A stretch of DNA of 64,000 nucleotides from contig CABUXJ010000007.1 of NCBI GenBank assembly GCA_902495455.1, positions 1 through 64,000 on the forward strand, in the 5' to 3' direction. The notes below the pieces were generated by a model that was given only the letters and a program-made list of their open reading frames with translations, ran no database searches and was not told where the DNA came from. Position 1 is the first letter of the stretch. Each line of letters opens with the position of its first letter. This document shows positions 51,824 to 60,225 of the stretch, piece after piece. The translations under genes and the position numbers were made by a program. Source of the DNA: an uncultured Prevotella sp. (GTDB taxonomy: Bacteria > Bacteroidota > Bacteroidia > Bacteroidales > Bacteroidaceae).

Positions 51824-54800
51824 CTACTCTATCCGGCCTCCCTTTGCCTGATATGCCCGAATGACGGCCTCAAGCTCGTCGAGTCTCTTTTCGCCCCACG
51901 TGGAGTCTACCTGACGGCCTAACATGGCCACATTCTGCATGACATAGATATTCTCCATACATTCGCGATGGGCGCCTGCCAAGCGCATATTGTCCAAGGT
52001 GAGGTACCAGTCCATATACTGTTTGGACCTGTTCCAAAGCTGATTGGCCAGCTTCATGGCCTTGACTTTATCGCCAAGAGCGATGTATGCTCGCGTCTGC
52101 TCAATGGAACCGGATGTGAAATGGACAGGAACGTTATACGACGGTATGTTCTTTTCCAGATAGTCGAGCACTTCCGCTGCCCGTTTGTTATCTCCCTCGC
52201 TGATGAGATTGACCGCAAGCTGGACGAAAACACTGCGATGGGTCAGACACATGCGGCGGACAGTCTCGTCAAGATAGATGCCCTTCTTGTCTATTCCACC
52301 GAACTTGAAGCGGTGCATCAAGTTGTCGTATGCCCGCTTGGTGTCGAAATTGCGTGCTCCGGGAGCATTGGTCGTGAACGGAGTGATGCGCCAGGCCAGA
52401 CCTTCCTGCACGAAGTTGTCACCAAGATTCATGTAGTTTTCGGGACCGACAGTGCGCGCAACGTAAACCGGACGGGTCCAGTTGCTCTCCGCAATCATCT
52501 CAAGCATCATCAGATCGCCCTTGTAGAGAGCGCGCTTGCCGGCCAGCGAGATTGTCATACGGTCGGGAATGGTGTCTGCGGCCATCATCATGCCGCTCTT
52601 GCGGACGGCATCCTTGTCGATGGTCATATAGACAGTGTCCGTCGGAATGACATGGGTCGACATTCCTTCGCCAACCAGATACTTCATCACATTGAGTTGC
52701 TCCTCGCTCAGTCCGTTGTTGCGAACCCAATATTTGAGTATGTTCTTCAGTTCGTAAGGATTGTCACCGAAGAGACGACGGGCCTCGTCGGGATATTCGG
52801 CATACATCGCGTCGATGGCGTTCTTCAGCGACGGGTTGACTGAAACATAGTCGTTGGTGCCTGCGCAGTACTCCAGACGGCTCCAAGTGATGGGCACCGA
52901 GGGCGAGTCGTATGCCGGACGGCGCATCTGGTCGATATACCAGTCGGTCTGAAGATAGCTCAGGTTGCAGACACGGGCATCGGTACGGACGCCTTCCACG
53001 TCTTGGGTGTACCACAAGGGGAACGTGTCGTTGTCGCCGTTGGTGAATATTATCGGGTTGCCGGTCTGGTCGAGGGACATCAGGTAGTTCTGTCCGAAGT
53101 CGCGGCAGGTATAGCGTCCGCTGCGGTCGTGGTCGTCCCAGGTCTGCGACGCCATCTGTACGGGCACAAGCAGACATATCAGTCCGACGACGGCGGCAAC
53201 CAAAGCATGATGGCCTTTGAGCCTGCGGGTCAGTTCGTCGATGATGGCTGCCACACCCATTCCGCACCAGATGGCGAACGCATAGAACGATCCGGCGTAG
53301 GCGTAGTCACGCTCACGCGGCTGAGAAGGAGTCTGATTGAGGTAGATAACGATGGCCAGTCCGGTCATGAAGAACAGGAAGAAGACCACCCAGAACTGGC
53401 GGATGCCGGTCTGTCCGCGACGCAGGGACTGCCAGAAGAGGCCGATGAGTCCGAGCAGGAGCGGCATACAGTAGAAGACATTGTGTCCCTTGTTCTCCTT
53501 CAGCTCGTCCGGCAGCTTGCTCTGGTCGCCCAGACGCATGTTGTCGAACCACGAGAAGCCCGTAATCCAGTTGCCGTGCTCCAGTTCTCCGTTGCCCTGG
53601 CAGTCGTTCTGACGGCCTGCGAAGTTCCACATGAAATAGCGCCAATACATGAAGTTGCACTGATAAGAGAGGAAGAAGCGCAGGTTCTCCAGCTGTGAGG
53701 GCACCTTCACCATCACCATCTCGCCGCAACGGTCGTACGGAACCTGCGTTCCGTCGACGCCGCCCATCCAGTTCTCATATTCTCCGGCGTGTCCCTGATC
53801 GTACATTCGGGGGAAGAGCATGTTCTGGGCGTACTTATACTGATCGTTCGTACGGACAACAAAGTAAGAGTCTTTCTCGTCCGCCGTGGCCTTGTCCTTA
53901 CGCTGATATACGGGTTCGCCCTTCTCAAGAACCGGGCGGCAGTATTCACCGTCTTTCTCAAGAGCGACCTGTGAGGTGTAGGCCTGGCCGTAGAAGAGCG
54001 GCCGGTTGCCGTACTGCTCGCGTCCGAGATACTGTCCGAGGGTGAAGATGTCCTCCGGAGAGTTCTGGTCCATCGGCGGGTTGGCCGCCGAACGGATGAC
54101 GATGAGCGCGTAGCTCGAGTAGCCAATCATCAGCATCAGCATGCAGAGCAGCGACGTGTTCTTCACTCTGGCACTGATAAGGGCGGCCTTCGCCTTGTTC
54201 TTCATGTTCAGAACGAACCACAACAGAGCCAAGACGACGACACCGATAACCACAGCCGACCATCCATGACCGTAGAAGGGGATGCCCAACATGCCCACGG
54301 CGCAGAGGAAAGCAGCGTTGCTGCGCTTGCCGCTGCGGTCGGAATAGGTCTCGCGTATGGCCCAAATGATGGCGGCGATGAGCAAAATGATGTATATGAT
54401 TTCACCCGTATTGAACGGACAACCGAGCGTATTGACAAAGAAAAGCTCGAACCATCCGCCCACTTGAACGATGCCGGGAACGACTCCATAGAGCACTGCG
54501 GCCAAGATGACGATGGACACGGCCAACGCGGCAATGGAGCCACGCAGGTCTGCCTGAGGCGTCTGATGGGGGAAACGGCGGTAGTAATAGACCAGCACCA
54601 GGGCGGGAACGCACAACAGGTTCAACAGATGGACGCCGATGGAGAGGCCGGTCATATAGGCTATGAGCACGAGCCAGCGGTCACTGTGAGGCTCGTCGGC
54701 ATGCTCTTCCCATTTGAGGATGAGCCAGAATACCACGGCCGTGAACAGCGAAGAGTAAGCATAGACCTCACCTTCGACCGCGCTGAACCAAAACGTGTCA

Positions 54801-55201
54801 CTGAACGTATATATCAGCGCACCCACGAGACCCGACGCTTCGACGGCGATGAGTTTCGCCGGGGTAAGCGCATCCCAACTGCCGGCGAGCAACCGCCGCG
54901 TCAGATGGGTGATACTCCAGAAAAGGAACATGATTGTGAGGGCTGAGAACAGCGCGCTCATCGTGTTGACCATGTATGCCACCTGCGACGGGTCACTGGC
55001 AAACTGTGAGAACAGATTGGCCGTCAGCATGAAGAATGGTGCTCCCGGCGGGTGACCCACTTCGAGTTTGTAGCCTGTTGTGATAAACTCGGGACAGTCC
55101 CAGAAACTGGCTGTCGGCTCAATAGTGGAGCAATAGACAAAGGCAGCTATCAGAAAGGATAGCCAGCCGAGCAGATTGTCCACTCGCTTAAACTGTTTCA
55201 T
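51824..55201 (-). CDS. DUF2723 (GT117) membrane glycosyltransferase-like protein
   Basis: The 1125-residue protein has about twelve transmembrane segments followed by a soluble C-terminal region. The diagnostic N-terminal motif is TASFWDCPEFITTGYKLEVGHPPGAPFF, in which the aspartate/glutamate of WDCPEF are placed like the catalytic acids of GT-C enzymes. The C-terminal 250 residues are helical and TPR-like. Bacteroidetes GT117 proteins are thought to attach the lipid-linked first sugar or act in protein O-glycosylation, but the exact step is not settled. It is monocistronic, transcribed toward the deacetylase, which starts 37 nt downstream. Confidence 0.88.
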   Translation of the reverse strand: MKQFKRVDNLLGWLSFLIAAFVYCSTIEPTASFWDCPEFITTGYKLEVGHPPGAPFFMLTANLFSQFASDPSQVAYMVNTMSALFSALTIMFLFWSITHLTRRLLAGSWDALTPAKLIAVEASGLVGALIYTFSDTFWFSAVEGEVYAYSSLFTAVVFWLILKWEEHADEPHSDRWLVLIAYMTGLSIGVHLLNLLCVPALVLVYYYRRFPHQTPQADLRGSIAALAVSIVILAAVLYGVVPGIVQVGGWFELFFVNTLGCPFNTGEIIYIILLIAAIIWAIRETYSDRSGKRSNAAFLCAVGMLGIPFYGHGWSAVVIGVVVLALLWFVLNMKNKAKAALISARVKNTSLLCMLMLMIGYSSYALIVIRSAANPPMDQNSPEDIFTLGQYLGREQYGNRPLFYGQAYTSQVALEKDGEYCRPVLEKGEPVYQRKDKATADEKDSYFVVRTNDQYKYAQNMLFPRMYDQGHAGEYENWMGGVDGTQVPYDRCGEMVMVKVPSQLENLRFFLSYQCNFMYWRYFMWNFAGRQNDCQGNGELEHGNWITGFSWFDNMRLGDQSKLPDELKENKGHNVFYCMPLLLGLIGLFWQSLRRGQTGIRQFWVVFFLFFMTGLAIVIYLNQTPSQPRERDYAYAGSFYAFAIWCGMGVAAIIDELTRRLKGHHALVAAVVGLICLLVPVQMASQTWDDHDRSGRYTCRDFGQNYLMSLDQTGNPIIFTNGDNDTFPLWYTQDVEGVRTDARVCNLSYLQTDWYIDQMRRPAYDSPSVPITWSRLEYCAGTNDYVSVNPSLKNAIDAMYAEYPDEARRLFGDNPYELKNILKYWVRNNGLSEEQLNVMKYLVGEGMSTHVIPTDTVYMTIDKDAVRKSGMMMAADTIPDRMTISLAGKRALYKGDLMMLEMIAESNWTRPVYVARTVGPENYMNLGDNFVQEGLAWRITPFTTNAPGARNFDTKRAYDNLMHRFKFGGIDKKGIYLDETVRRMCLTHRSVFVQLAVNLISEGDNKRAAEVLDYLEKNIPSYNVPVHFTSGSIEQTRAYIALGDKVKAMKLANQLWNRSKQYMDWYLTLDNMRLAGAHRECMENIYVMQNVAMLGRQVDSTWGEKRLDELEAVIRAYQAKGGRIE

Positions 55202-55267
55202 TCGTCGAATTGATATTGTTTCTTAATAACTATAGTTCATAATTCATGCTGCGTTTTCTTGCCACGG

Positions 55268-55336
55268 CATAGCTCAAACAAGTTTGGCTCTGCTCATAAG
55301 CTTAACGAAAACGTTCTTTTCGTGCGTGCAAAGGTA
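55268..55336 (-). promoter_or_regulatory. Upstream region of GT117
   Basis: The minus strand reads TACCTTTG at 55336-55329. Between it and the gene, GCATAGCTCAAAC (55268-55280) and GTTTGGCTCTGC (55283-55294) form a hairpin in the leader. No -33 element is visible. The rest of 55202-55416 shows nothing further. Confidence 0.4.
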
Positions 55337-55416
55337 ATATAAATAAGGTGAGATATGAAGTATTTCATTATTTTTAACGCCCGTCTCCGGCACTTCATCC
55401 CCTACCCCGTCAAACC

Positions 55417-56499
55417 TCATACTGTTATCTCGCCCGACCCGTAGCATCGGTGATGGCGCTCGTCATAGACCACGCAGAACTGACCCGGCGCCACTCCCTG
55501 CATCATTTCCTCCGCATGGACGACATAGCGGCCGTCGCCCAGCGTCTCGAGCGTGGCCGGATGGTAGCCGGCCGTATGGCGTATCTTAAACGTCACGCGC
55601 TCCATCTCCACCGGAACGGTCAGGAAATGAAAGTCGCAGATTGGAAAATCCTTCCGGTAAGCCGTCTGCGGTTCAAATCCGTGACTGACGTAGAGAATAT
55701 TTGCCGCCATGTCTTTCTTGACCGCATACCACGGGCCGCCGCCGAAACCGAGGCCGTGGCGCTGGCCAATCGTGTGGAACCAGAGACCGCGGTGGGTGCC
55801 TATCTTGCGTCCCGTCTCTAGCTCGACGACGTCGCCGGGCTGCTCGCCGAGATAGCGGCGCAGGTAGTCGTTGTAGTTTATCTTGCCAAGGAAACAGATG
55901 CCCTGCGAATCCTTGCGGCGCGCGTTGACGAGATGTTCGCGCTCGGCGATGGCTCGCACCTCACCTTTCATATAGTGGCCGATGGGGAAAAGAGCCTTGC
56001 GCAGCTGCCAGTCGTATATCTGCGCGAGGAAATCGGTCTGGTCCTTGACCGGATCGGGGCTTGTCACGAGCCACTTGCGGCCCTCGCCGTCAAGCTCCGT
56101 ACAGGCATAATGGCCCGTGGCTATGAGGTCGTAGTCGTGGCCGCGCTTCTCGTGAAAGGCTCCGAACTTTATCAGCCGGTTGCACATCACGTCGGGATTG
56201 GGCGTAAATCCGGCCTTCACCTTCTCCATCGTATATCGCGTCACGCGGTCCCAATACTCCCGATGACAGTCCACGACGTCCAGCCGGCAGCCGTAGCGGG
56301 CAGCCACGGCTGTAGCCATTTCGAGATCTTCCTCGCTCGTACAGTCCCATTCGGCCTCTTCCTCGGGGCCTATCTTTATGTAGAAACAGTCGGGCGTGAG
56401 TCCCTGCTGCGCCAGTTCGTGCACAACCACGGCGCTGTCGACACCACCCGAGAGCAACACGGCAATCCGCTTGCCGGCAAAGTTTTCCGTTGTATTCAT
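55417..56499 (-). CDS. mnmA: tRNA-specific 2-thiouridylase
   Basis: Adds sulfur to U34 in the anticodons of Lys, Glu and Gln tRNAs. The 360-residue protein has the PP-loop SGGVDS at residues 17-22, the catalytic Cys106 in NPDVMCNRLIKFG and the second Cys202 in SQGICFLGKI, then the C-terminal beta-barrel (PGDVVELETGRKIGTHRGLWFHTIGQRHGLGFGG read across its conserved parts). GGPWYAVKKD and a C-terminal GQFCVVYD close it. A TAACTTTG -7 box lies at 56532-56525 (minus strand) about 26 nt from the ATG. Confidence 0.95.
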   Translation of the reverse strand: MNTTENFAGKRIAVLLSGGVDSAVVVHELAQQGLTPDCFYIKIGPEEEAEWDCTSEEDLEMATAVAARYGCRLDVVDCHREYWDRVTRYTMEKVKAGFTPNPDVMCNRLIKFGAFHEKRGHDYDLIATGHYACTELDGEGRKWLVTSPDPVKDQTDFLAQIYDWQLRKALFPIGHYMKGEVRAIAEREHLVNARRKDSQGICFLGKINYNDYLRRYLGEQPGDVVELETGRKIGTHRGLWFHTIGQRHGLGFGGGPWYAVKKDMAANILYVSHGFEPQTAYRKDFPICDFHFLTVPVEMERVTFKIRHTAGYHPATLETLGDGRYVVHAEEMMQGVAPGQFCVVYDERHHRCYGSGEITV

Positions 56500-56524
56500 A
56501 ATTACAGTATAAAACGCTGAGGTG

Positions 56525-56532
56525 CAAAGTTA
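56525..56532 (-). promoter_or_regulatory. -7 box for mnmA
   Basis: The minus strand reads TAACTTTG followed by CACC, matching the -7 consensus. The 293 nt of 56500-56792, between mnmA and the LytTR regulator end, otherwise contain AT-rich DNA with no recognisable gene. Confidence 0.5.
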
Positions 56533-56792
56533 ATCAAAAAAGCCGTAACGACGCGGCGACGCGGCGGTTTTTCTCTCAAAATCCGATAAGTGTTTGCAGT
56601 TTGCAGATATTTTAGAATGAGAGAGTTATGGAAATATTCATTTTTTAGGTAATGACTTGGCAGCTGTCTTAAATTCAGTGTTTTGCCGCTCATTACTGTC
56701 AAACAACTCTTCATGCGAAAAAGTATAAATTATTTTTCAAACCGCCTAACAGTTGCGATGTGTAATCATGATTTTGATATGTGTGCTTTTCA

Positions 56793-57500
56793 TTACCCTT
56801 TCCAACCCAGCACCTCCATCACTTCCTCCACATATTTTTTCCCGACGGGCAGGCTCTTGCCCGTCTTGGCCAGTGTCACTTCCGAGCGCGTGAAATGAGC
56901 GATGCGGCTGCGTGCCACCACGAAAGAGCGGTGGATGCGTATGAACTCTCCCTGAGGAAGCTGTTCCTCCATGCCACGCAGGGGAATCTTGGAGAACACC
57001 GATGAGCCGTCGGCAAGATGTACCTTGACGTAATTGTCCACGGACTCTATATACAATATGGTGTCGATGGGGATGGCTACGTTCTTGTATTCCGACTTCA
57101 GCACGATTTGCCGGGCGGCGGATTCCGAGGCACGAAGCAGGTCATGCATCCGAAGCCATTGTTCCGCTTTCTGCATGGCACGACAGAAACGGTCATAGAA
57201 ATAGGGCTTGTGAAGGAAATCGACGGCACATACCTCAAAGCCGTCCAAGGCATAGTGGGCGTAGGCGGTGGTGAATATCAGGCAACAGGACGGAGGAAGA
57301 CGGCGTGCCAGCTCAATGCCCGACGTGCCGTTCAGCTCGATGTCGAGCAGCACGATGTCGGGTTGCCACTCGCGGATGCGCTCCATGCCGAGGCGCGACG
57401 AGCTGTATGTTTCCAGCAGCACGCCCCCACGCCGTTCGCAATACCGGCTGATGATGCTCAGCGCGACAGGCTCGTCGTCTATGGCTATACACTTCAACAT
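56793..57500 (-). CDS. LytTR-type response regulator
   Basis: The 235-residue protein has a receiver domain (CIAIDDEPVALSIISRY, phosphoacceptor Asp53 in DIVLLDIELNGTSG, Lys in FLHKPY) and a C-terminal LytTR DNA-binding domain (YIESVDNYVKVHLADGSS, then EFIRIHRSFVVARSRI and LPVGKKYVEEVME). It overlaps the sensor kinase gene by 7 nt and so forms a two-component pair with it. The neighbouring RND efflux operon is the most likely target, by position. Confidence 0.93.
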   Translation of the reverse strand: MLKCIAIDDEPVALSIISRYCERRGGVLLETYSSSRLGMERIREWQPDIVLLDIELNGTSGIELARRLPPSCCLIFTTAYAHYALDGFEVCAVDFLHKPYFYDRFCRAMQKAEQWLRMHDLLRASESAARQIVLKSEYKNVAIPIDTILYIESVDNYVKVHLADGSSVFSKIPLRGMEEQLPQGEFIRIHRSFVVARSRIAHFTRSEVTLAKTGKSLPVGKKYVEEVMEVLGWKG

Positions 57501-58528
57501 GGGCTTGCGGATTTGAGTTCAAGACTGACGTGGAACGTGCCGTCACCTACAGGACTGGCATCCAATCGGTGGCGGTCGGGATAGAGCAGAGACAGACGGC
57601 GGCGGCAGTTCTCTATGCCCATGCGGTTGGATTCCTTAACCTCACGGCGGAACACGGAGTTCTCCACCTCGAAGCGGAGCTTGTCGTCCTGCTGCTCCAT
57701 GCGGATGCGGACAAAACACAGCTCGTTGGAGGATATGCCATACTTAAAGGCGTTTTCCACGAACGTAATGAGCATCATGGGCGGCACGGGCATGGCCCCG
57801 TCCTCCACCCGATGTGTGAAACTGACATCGGCAAACTCGTTCAGGCGAAGTTTTTGCAGGTCGATGTACTGGCCGATGTATTCCACTTCTTCCGACAATG
57901 GGATGAAGTCGCGATTAGCATTGTTGTACATGTACTTCGTCAGGTTGATGAAGCCTTCGAGCGTCGCCTCGGTCTTGTCGGAGTGGGTGATGAGCAGGCC
58001 GTAGAGGGTGTTGAGCGTGTTGAAGAGGAAGTGCGGGTTGATTTGCGCCTTATATAGGGCCAGTTCCGCCTTGTTACGCTCAAATTCCACCTCCTCACGT
58101 ACCAACCGCTGGCGGTACGCCTCGTTCAGCATACCCACGGCGAAGCAGAACACCGTCACCACGATGTAGTGCAGCCACACCGCCTGCTGGTTCTGTCTCA
58201 CGCCCCATTCGGGGAAAGGGTTCTGCGCCAGCTGTTGTTGGCGCAGGTGGTAGAACGGTGAGGATATTTCGTAGTCGGCGAAGAGAAACGTGACTGCGAG
58301 TGACACCGCCATCACACCCAACGCATACATCCTGCGGTGACGACCATGGAATAGAGAGGGGACGATGAAATGCTTGTAGGCGAAGTACGTGACGTACAGC
58401 CATGCGGCGAAGGCGGCGAAATAGACGGGATGCGTGCCCCACCACCGTTCCACGGGGAAGGCGTATAGCATCAGCGGCAGGAAAACGAAGCAGAAAGCAA
58501 GGTCGGTATATAGGGAAACGTGTTTCAT
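57494..58528 (-). CDS. LytS-type sensor histidine kinase
   Basis: The 344-residue protein has four hydrophobic segments in the first 135 residues, a coiled linker (EAYRQRLVREEVEFERNKAELALYKAQ seen as a heptad stretch), and the His_kinase domain with the phosphorylatable His166 in INPHFLFNTLN and the N-box FVENAFKYGI, with GIENCRRRLSLLYP near the end. There is no extracytoplasmic ligand domain, so the signal is probably sensed in or near the membrane. It starts 13 nt after the esterase remnant and overlaps the response regulator. Confidence 0.92.
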   Translation of the reverse strand: MKHVSLYTDLAFCFVFLPLMLYAFPVERWWGTHPVYFAAFAAWLYVTYFAYKHFIVPSLFHGRHRRMYALGVMAVSLAVTFLFADYEISSPFYHLRQQQLAQNPFPEWGVRQNQQAVWLHYIVVTVFCFAVGMLNEAYRQRLVREEVEFERNKAELALYKAQINPHFLFNTLNTLYGLLITHSDKTEATLEGFINLTKYMYNNANRDFIPLSEEVEYIGQYIDLQKLRLNEFADVSFTHRVEDGAMPVPPMMLITFVENAFKYGISSNELCFVRIRMEQQDDKLRFEVENSVFRREVKESNRMGIENCRRRLSLLYPDRHRLDASPVGDGTFHVSLELKSASPC

Positions 58529-58540
58529 CGGCTTTTCTCC

Positions 58541-58843
58541 TTATCGGTGCTGGCTGAACAGCCAGTCTTGTACGCCCTTGACACCGTAGGCCACAAACCA
58601 TGTGGCACGGTGGCTGCCTCCCGTCAGGTGCGTGAACAGCAGGTGACTCCCGGAGGTGAGACTTTTGTTGCTTACAGGCGTATCATATTCCAACACCACA
58701 GTTGCCACCTTGCTACCGTCGCCCAGCACCCGGCTGATGGCGGTTGCCGACTGTATATGCTCCGGGAGCATGGAGTTGTTTTGGGCTTGCGCCAAGCCGA
58801 GGTATCCTGCCAGAACCGTTGCGATGACTATTCTTCTTTTCAT
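58541..58843 (-). pseudogene. Internally deleted esterase remnant
   Basis: The 100-codon frame encodes a signal peptide (MKRRIVIATVLAGYLGLAQA), then SATAISRVLGDGSKVATVVLEYDTP, the start of an Ig-like N-terminal domain common in secreted Prevotella esterases, and then directly LLFTHLTGGSHRATWFVAYG with VQDWLFSQHR, which is the catalytic-histidine end of an alpha/beta-hydrolase of the prolyl oligopeptidase/esterase type. The whole catalytic body, with the nucleophile serine and aspartate, is missing. An in-frame deletion of several hundred codons is the simplest reading. A TATCTTTG -7 box at 58884-58877 lies upstream, so the remnant may still be transcribed with the kinase. Confidence 0.65.
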
Positions 58844-59040
58844 ATAATTTATTCGTTTACAGTATTTTGACAGTTGCAAAGATACGGTTTTTCTTTCAGA
58901 AAGAAGAATCCGCAAGGTGACATTCGCCACTGCAATGTTTGCCCCAGACGCACGATTCTTCTGTCTTTGGAATCCCGATGTAGCCAGAAACTCCGTTTGT
59001 CCCCACATTTCCGCCGTCTGCCCCCACATCCCTTGCCTGC

Positions 59041-59073
59041 TTGCCCTGTTTTCGCGGCTTCTCCTTACTTTTG
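59041..59073 (+). promoter_or_regulatory. Promoter for the RND efflux operon
   Basis: TTG at 59041-59043, 22 nt and TACTTTTG at 59066-59073 match the Bacteroidetes promoter. Transcription would start near 59080, consistent with start codons at 59089 or 59104. Confidence 0.5.
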
Positions 59074-59103
59074 TGCCCGATTATTGATATGAAATTCAAC
59101 GAA

Positions 59104-60222
59104 ATGAAACGGATACGGATGGAGAAGAAGATGCTGGCAGTCCTGCTCATGGGGCTGACGCTGTGCGCCTGCCGACGGACATCGCCCGTGCAGGAAATGA
59201 CGGAATACCGGACGCTGACCGTGAAGACGGAAAGCCGGACACTGAAATCGGAATACACCGCCCGGCTGCAAGGGCGGCAGGTGGTGGAGGTGCGTCCGCA
59301 GGTGAGCGGACTCATCACGCGCATCTGTATCGGCGAGGGACAGAAGGTGCGCCGGGGACAGGTGCTGTTCGTCATAGACCAGGTGCCCTACCGGGCGGCA
59401 CTGGCGGAGGCTTCGGCCAACGTGAAAAACGCGGAGGCACAGCTTGCCACGGCGCAGTTGGACATGCAGAGCAAGCAGAAGCTATTTGAGGGCCGCGTCG
59501 TGTCAGACTACGATGTCAGTACCGCCCGCAACACGCTGGCCGCAGCCGAGGCGGCTCTGGCTCAGGCAAGGGCGCAGGAGGTGAACGCACGCAACAACCT
59601 GTCGTACACGGAAGTGAAAAGCCCCGTGGACGGCGTGGCAGGCATGATAGCCTACCGCGTGGGCGCATTAGTGGGCAGCAGCATCAGCGAGCCGCTTGTC
59701 ACCGTGTCGGACGACAGCCAAATGTATGCCTACTTCTCGCTGACAGAGAGCCGCGTCGGCGAACTCATGGAGCAATATGGCTCCTTGGACGAGTTCATAC
59801 GACGGATGCCGGAGGTGGAGCTTCGCACTTCGGGTGGCAGGACGTATGCGGAAAAAGGACGCATACAGGCGGTGAGCGGCATCGTGACCGCCGAAACGGG
59901 CACGGTGACGCTTCGCGCCGACTTCCCTAACCCGCATGGGCTGTTGCGTGAAGGAGGCAACGCCACGGTCATCCTGCCCACCCGGCGAGAGAAGTGTATC
60001 GTCATCCCGCAGGGAGCCACCTACGAGTTGCAGGACAAGGTGTTCGTCTATAAGGTGATGGACGGCAAGGCGCAATCGGCTCCCGTCACCCTCTTCCGAC
60101 TGAACAACGGCACGGAATACGTGGTGGAGTCGGGTTTGCAGGAGGGCGACGTCATCATTGCCGAAGGAGCCGGACTGGTGAAGGAAGGAACGACGGTGAG
60201 CGCAGCAAAAAGAAAGGAGTAA
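59104..60222 (+). CDS. RND efflux periplasmic adaptor (membrane fusion) lipoprotein
   Basis: The start chosen at 59104 gives 372 residues with a lipoprotein signal (LLMGLTLCAC, lipid on Cys21 or Cys23). It has the adaptor layout: a lipoyl half (GRQVVEVRPQVSGLITRI with IGEGQKVRRGQVLFVID), an alpha-helical hairpin (NAEAQLATAQLDMQSKQKLFE to AALAQARAQ), the second lipoyl half (SYTEVKSPVDGVAGM) and a beta-barrel and proximal domain (GTVTLRADFPNPHGLLREGG). It bridges the inner-membrane pump to an outer-membrane channel. The ATGs at 59089 and 59119 are alternatives. The pump gene follows after 3 nt. Confidence 0.92.
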   Translation: MKRIRMEKKMLAVLLMGLTLCACRRTSPVQEMTEYRTLTVKTESRTLKSEYTARLQGRQVVEVRPQVSGLITRICIGEGQKVRRGQVLFVIDQVPYRAALAEASANVKNAEAQLATAQLDMQSKQKLFEGRVVSDYDVSTARNTLAAAEAALAQARAQEVNARNNLSYTEVKSPVDGVAGMIAYRVGALVGSSISEPLVTVSDDSQMYAYFSLTESRVGELMEQYGSLDEFIRRMPEVELRTSGGRTYAEKGRIQAVSGIVTAETGTVTLRADFPNPHGLLREGGNATVILPTRREKCIVIPQGATYELQDKVFVYKVMDGKAQSAPVTLFRLNNGTEYVVESGLQEGDVIIAEGAGLVKEGTTVSAAKRKE

Positions 60223-60225
60223 GCC

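Noticed and set aside
55670..55690. tRNA-like GGTTCAAATCC T-loop sequence
   Set aside because: It lies antisense within mnmA, and no acceptor, D or anticodon stem can be drawn around it.
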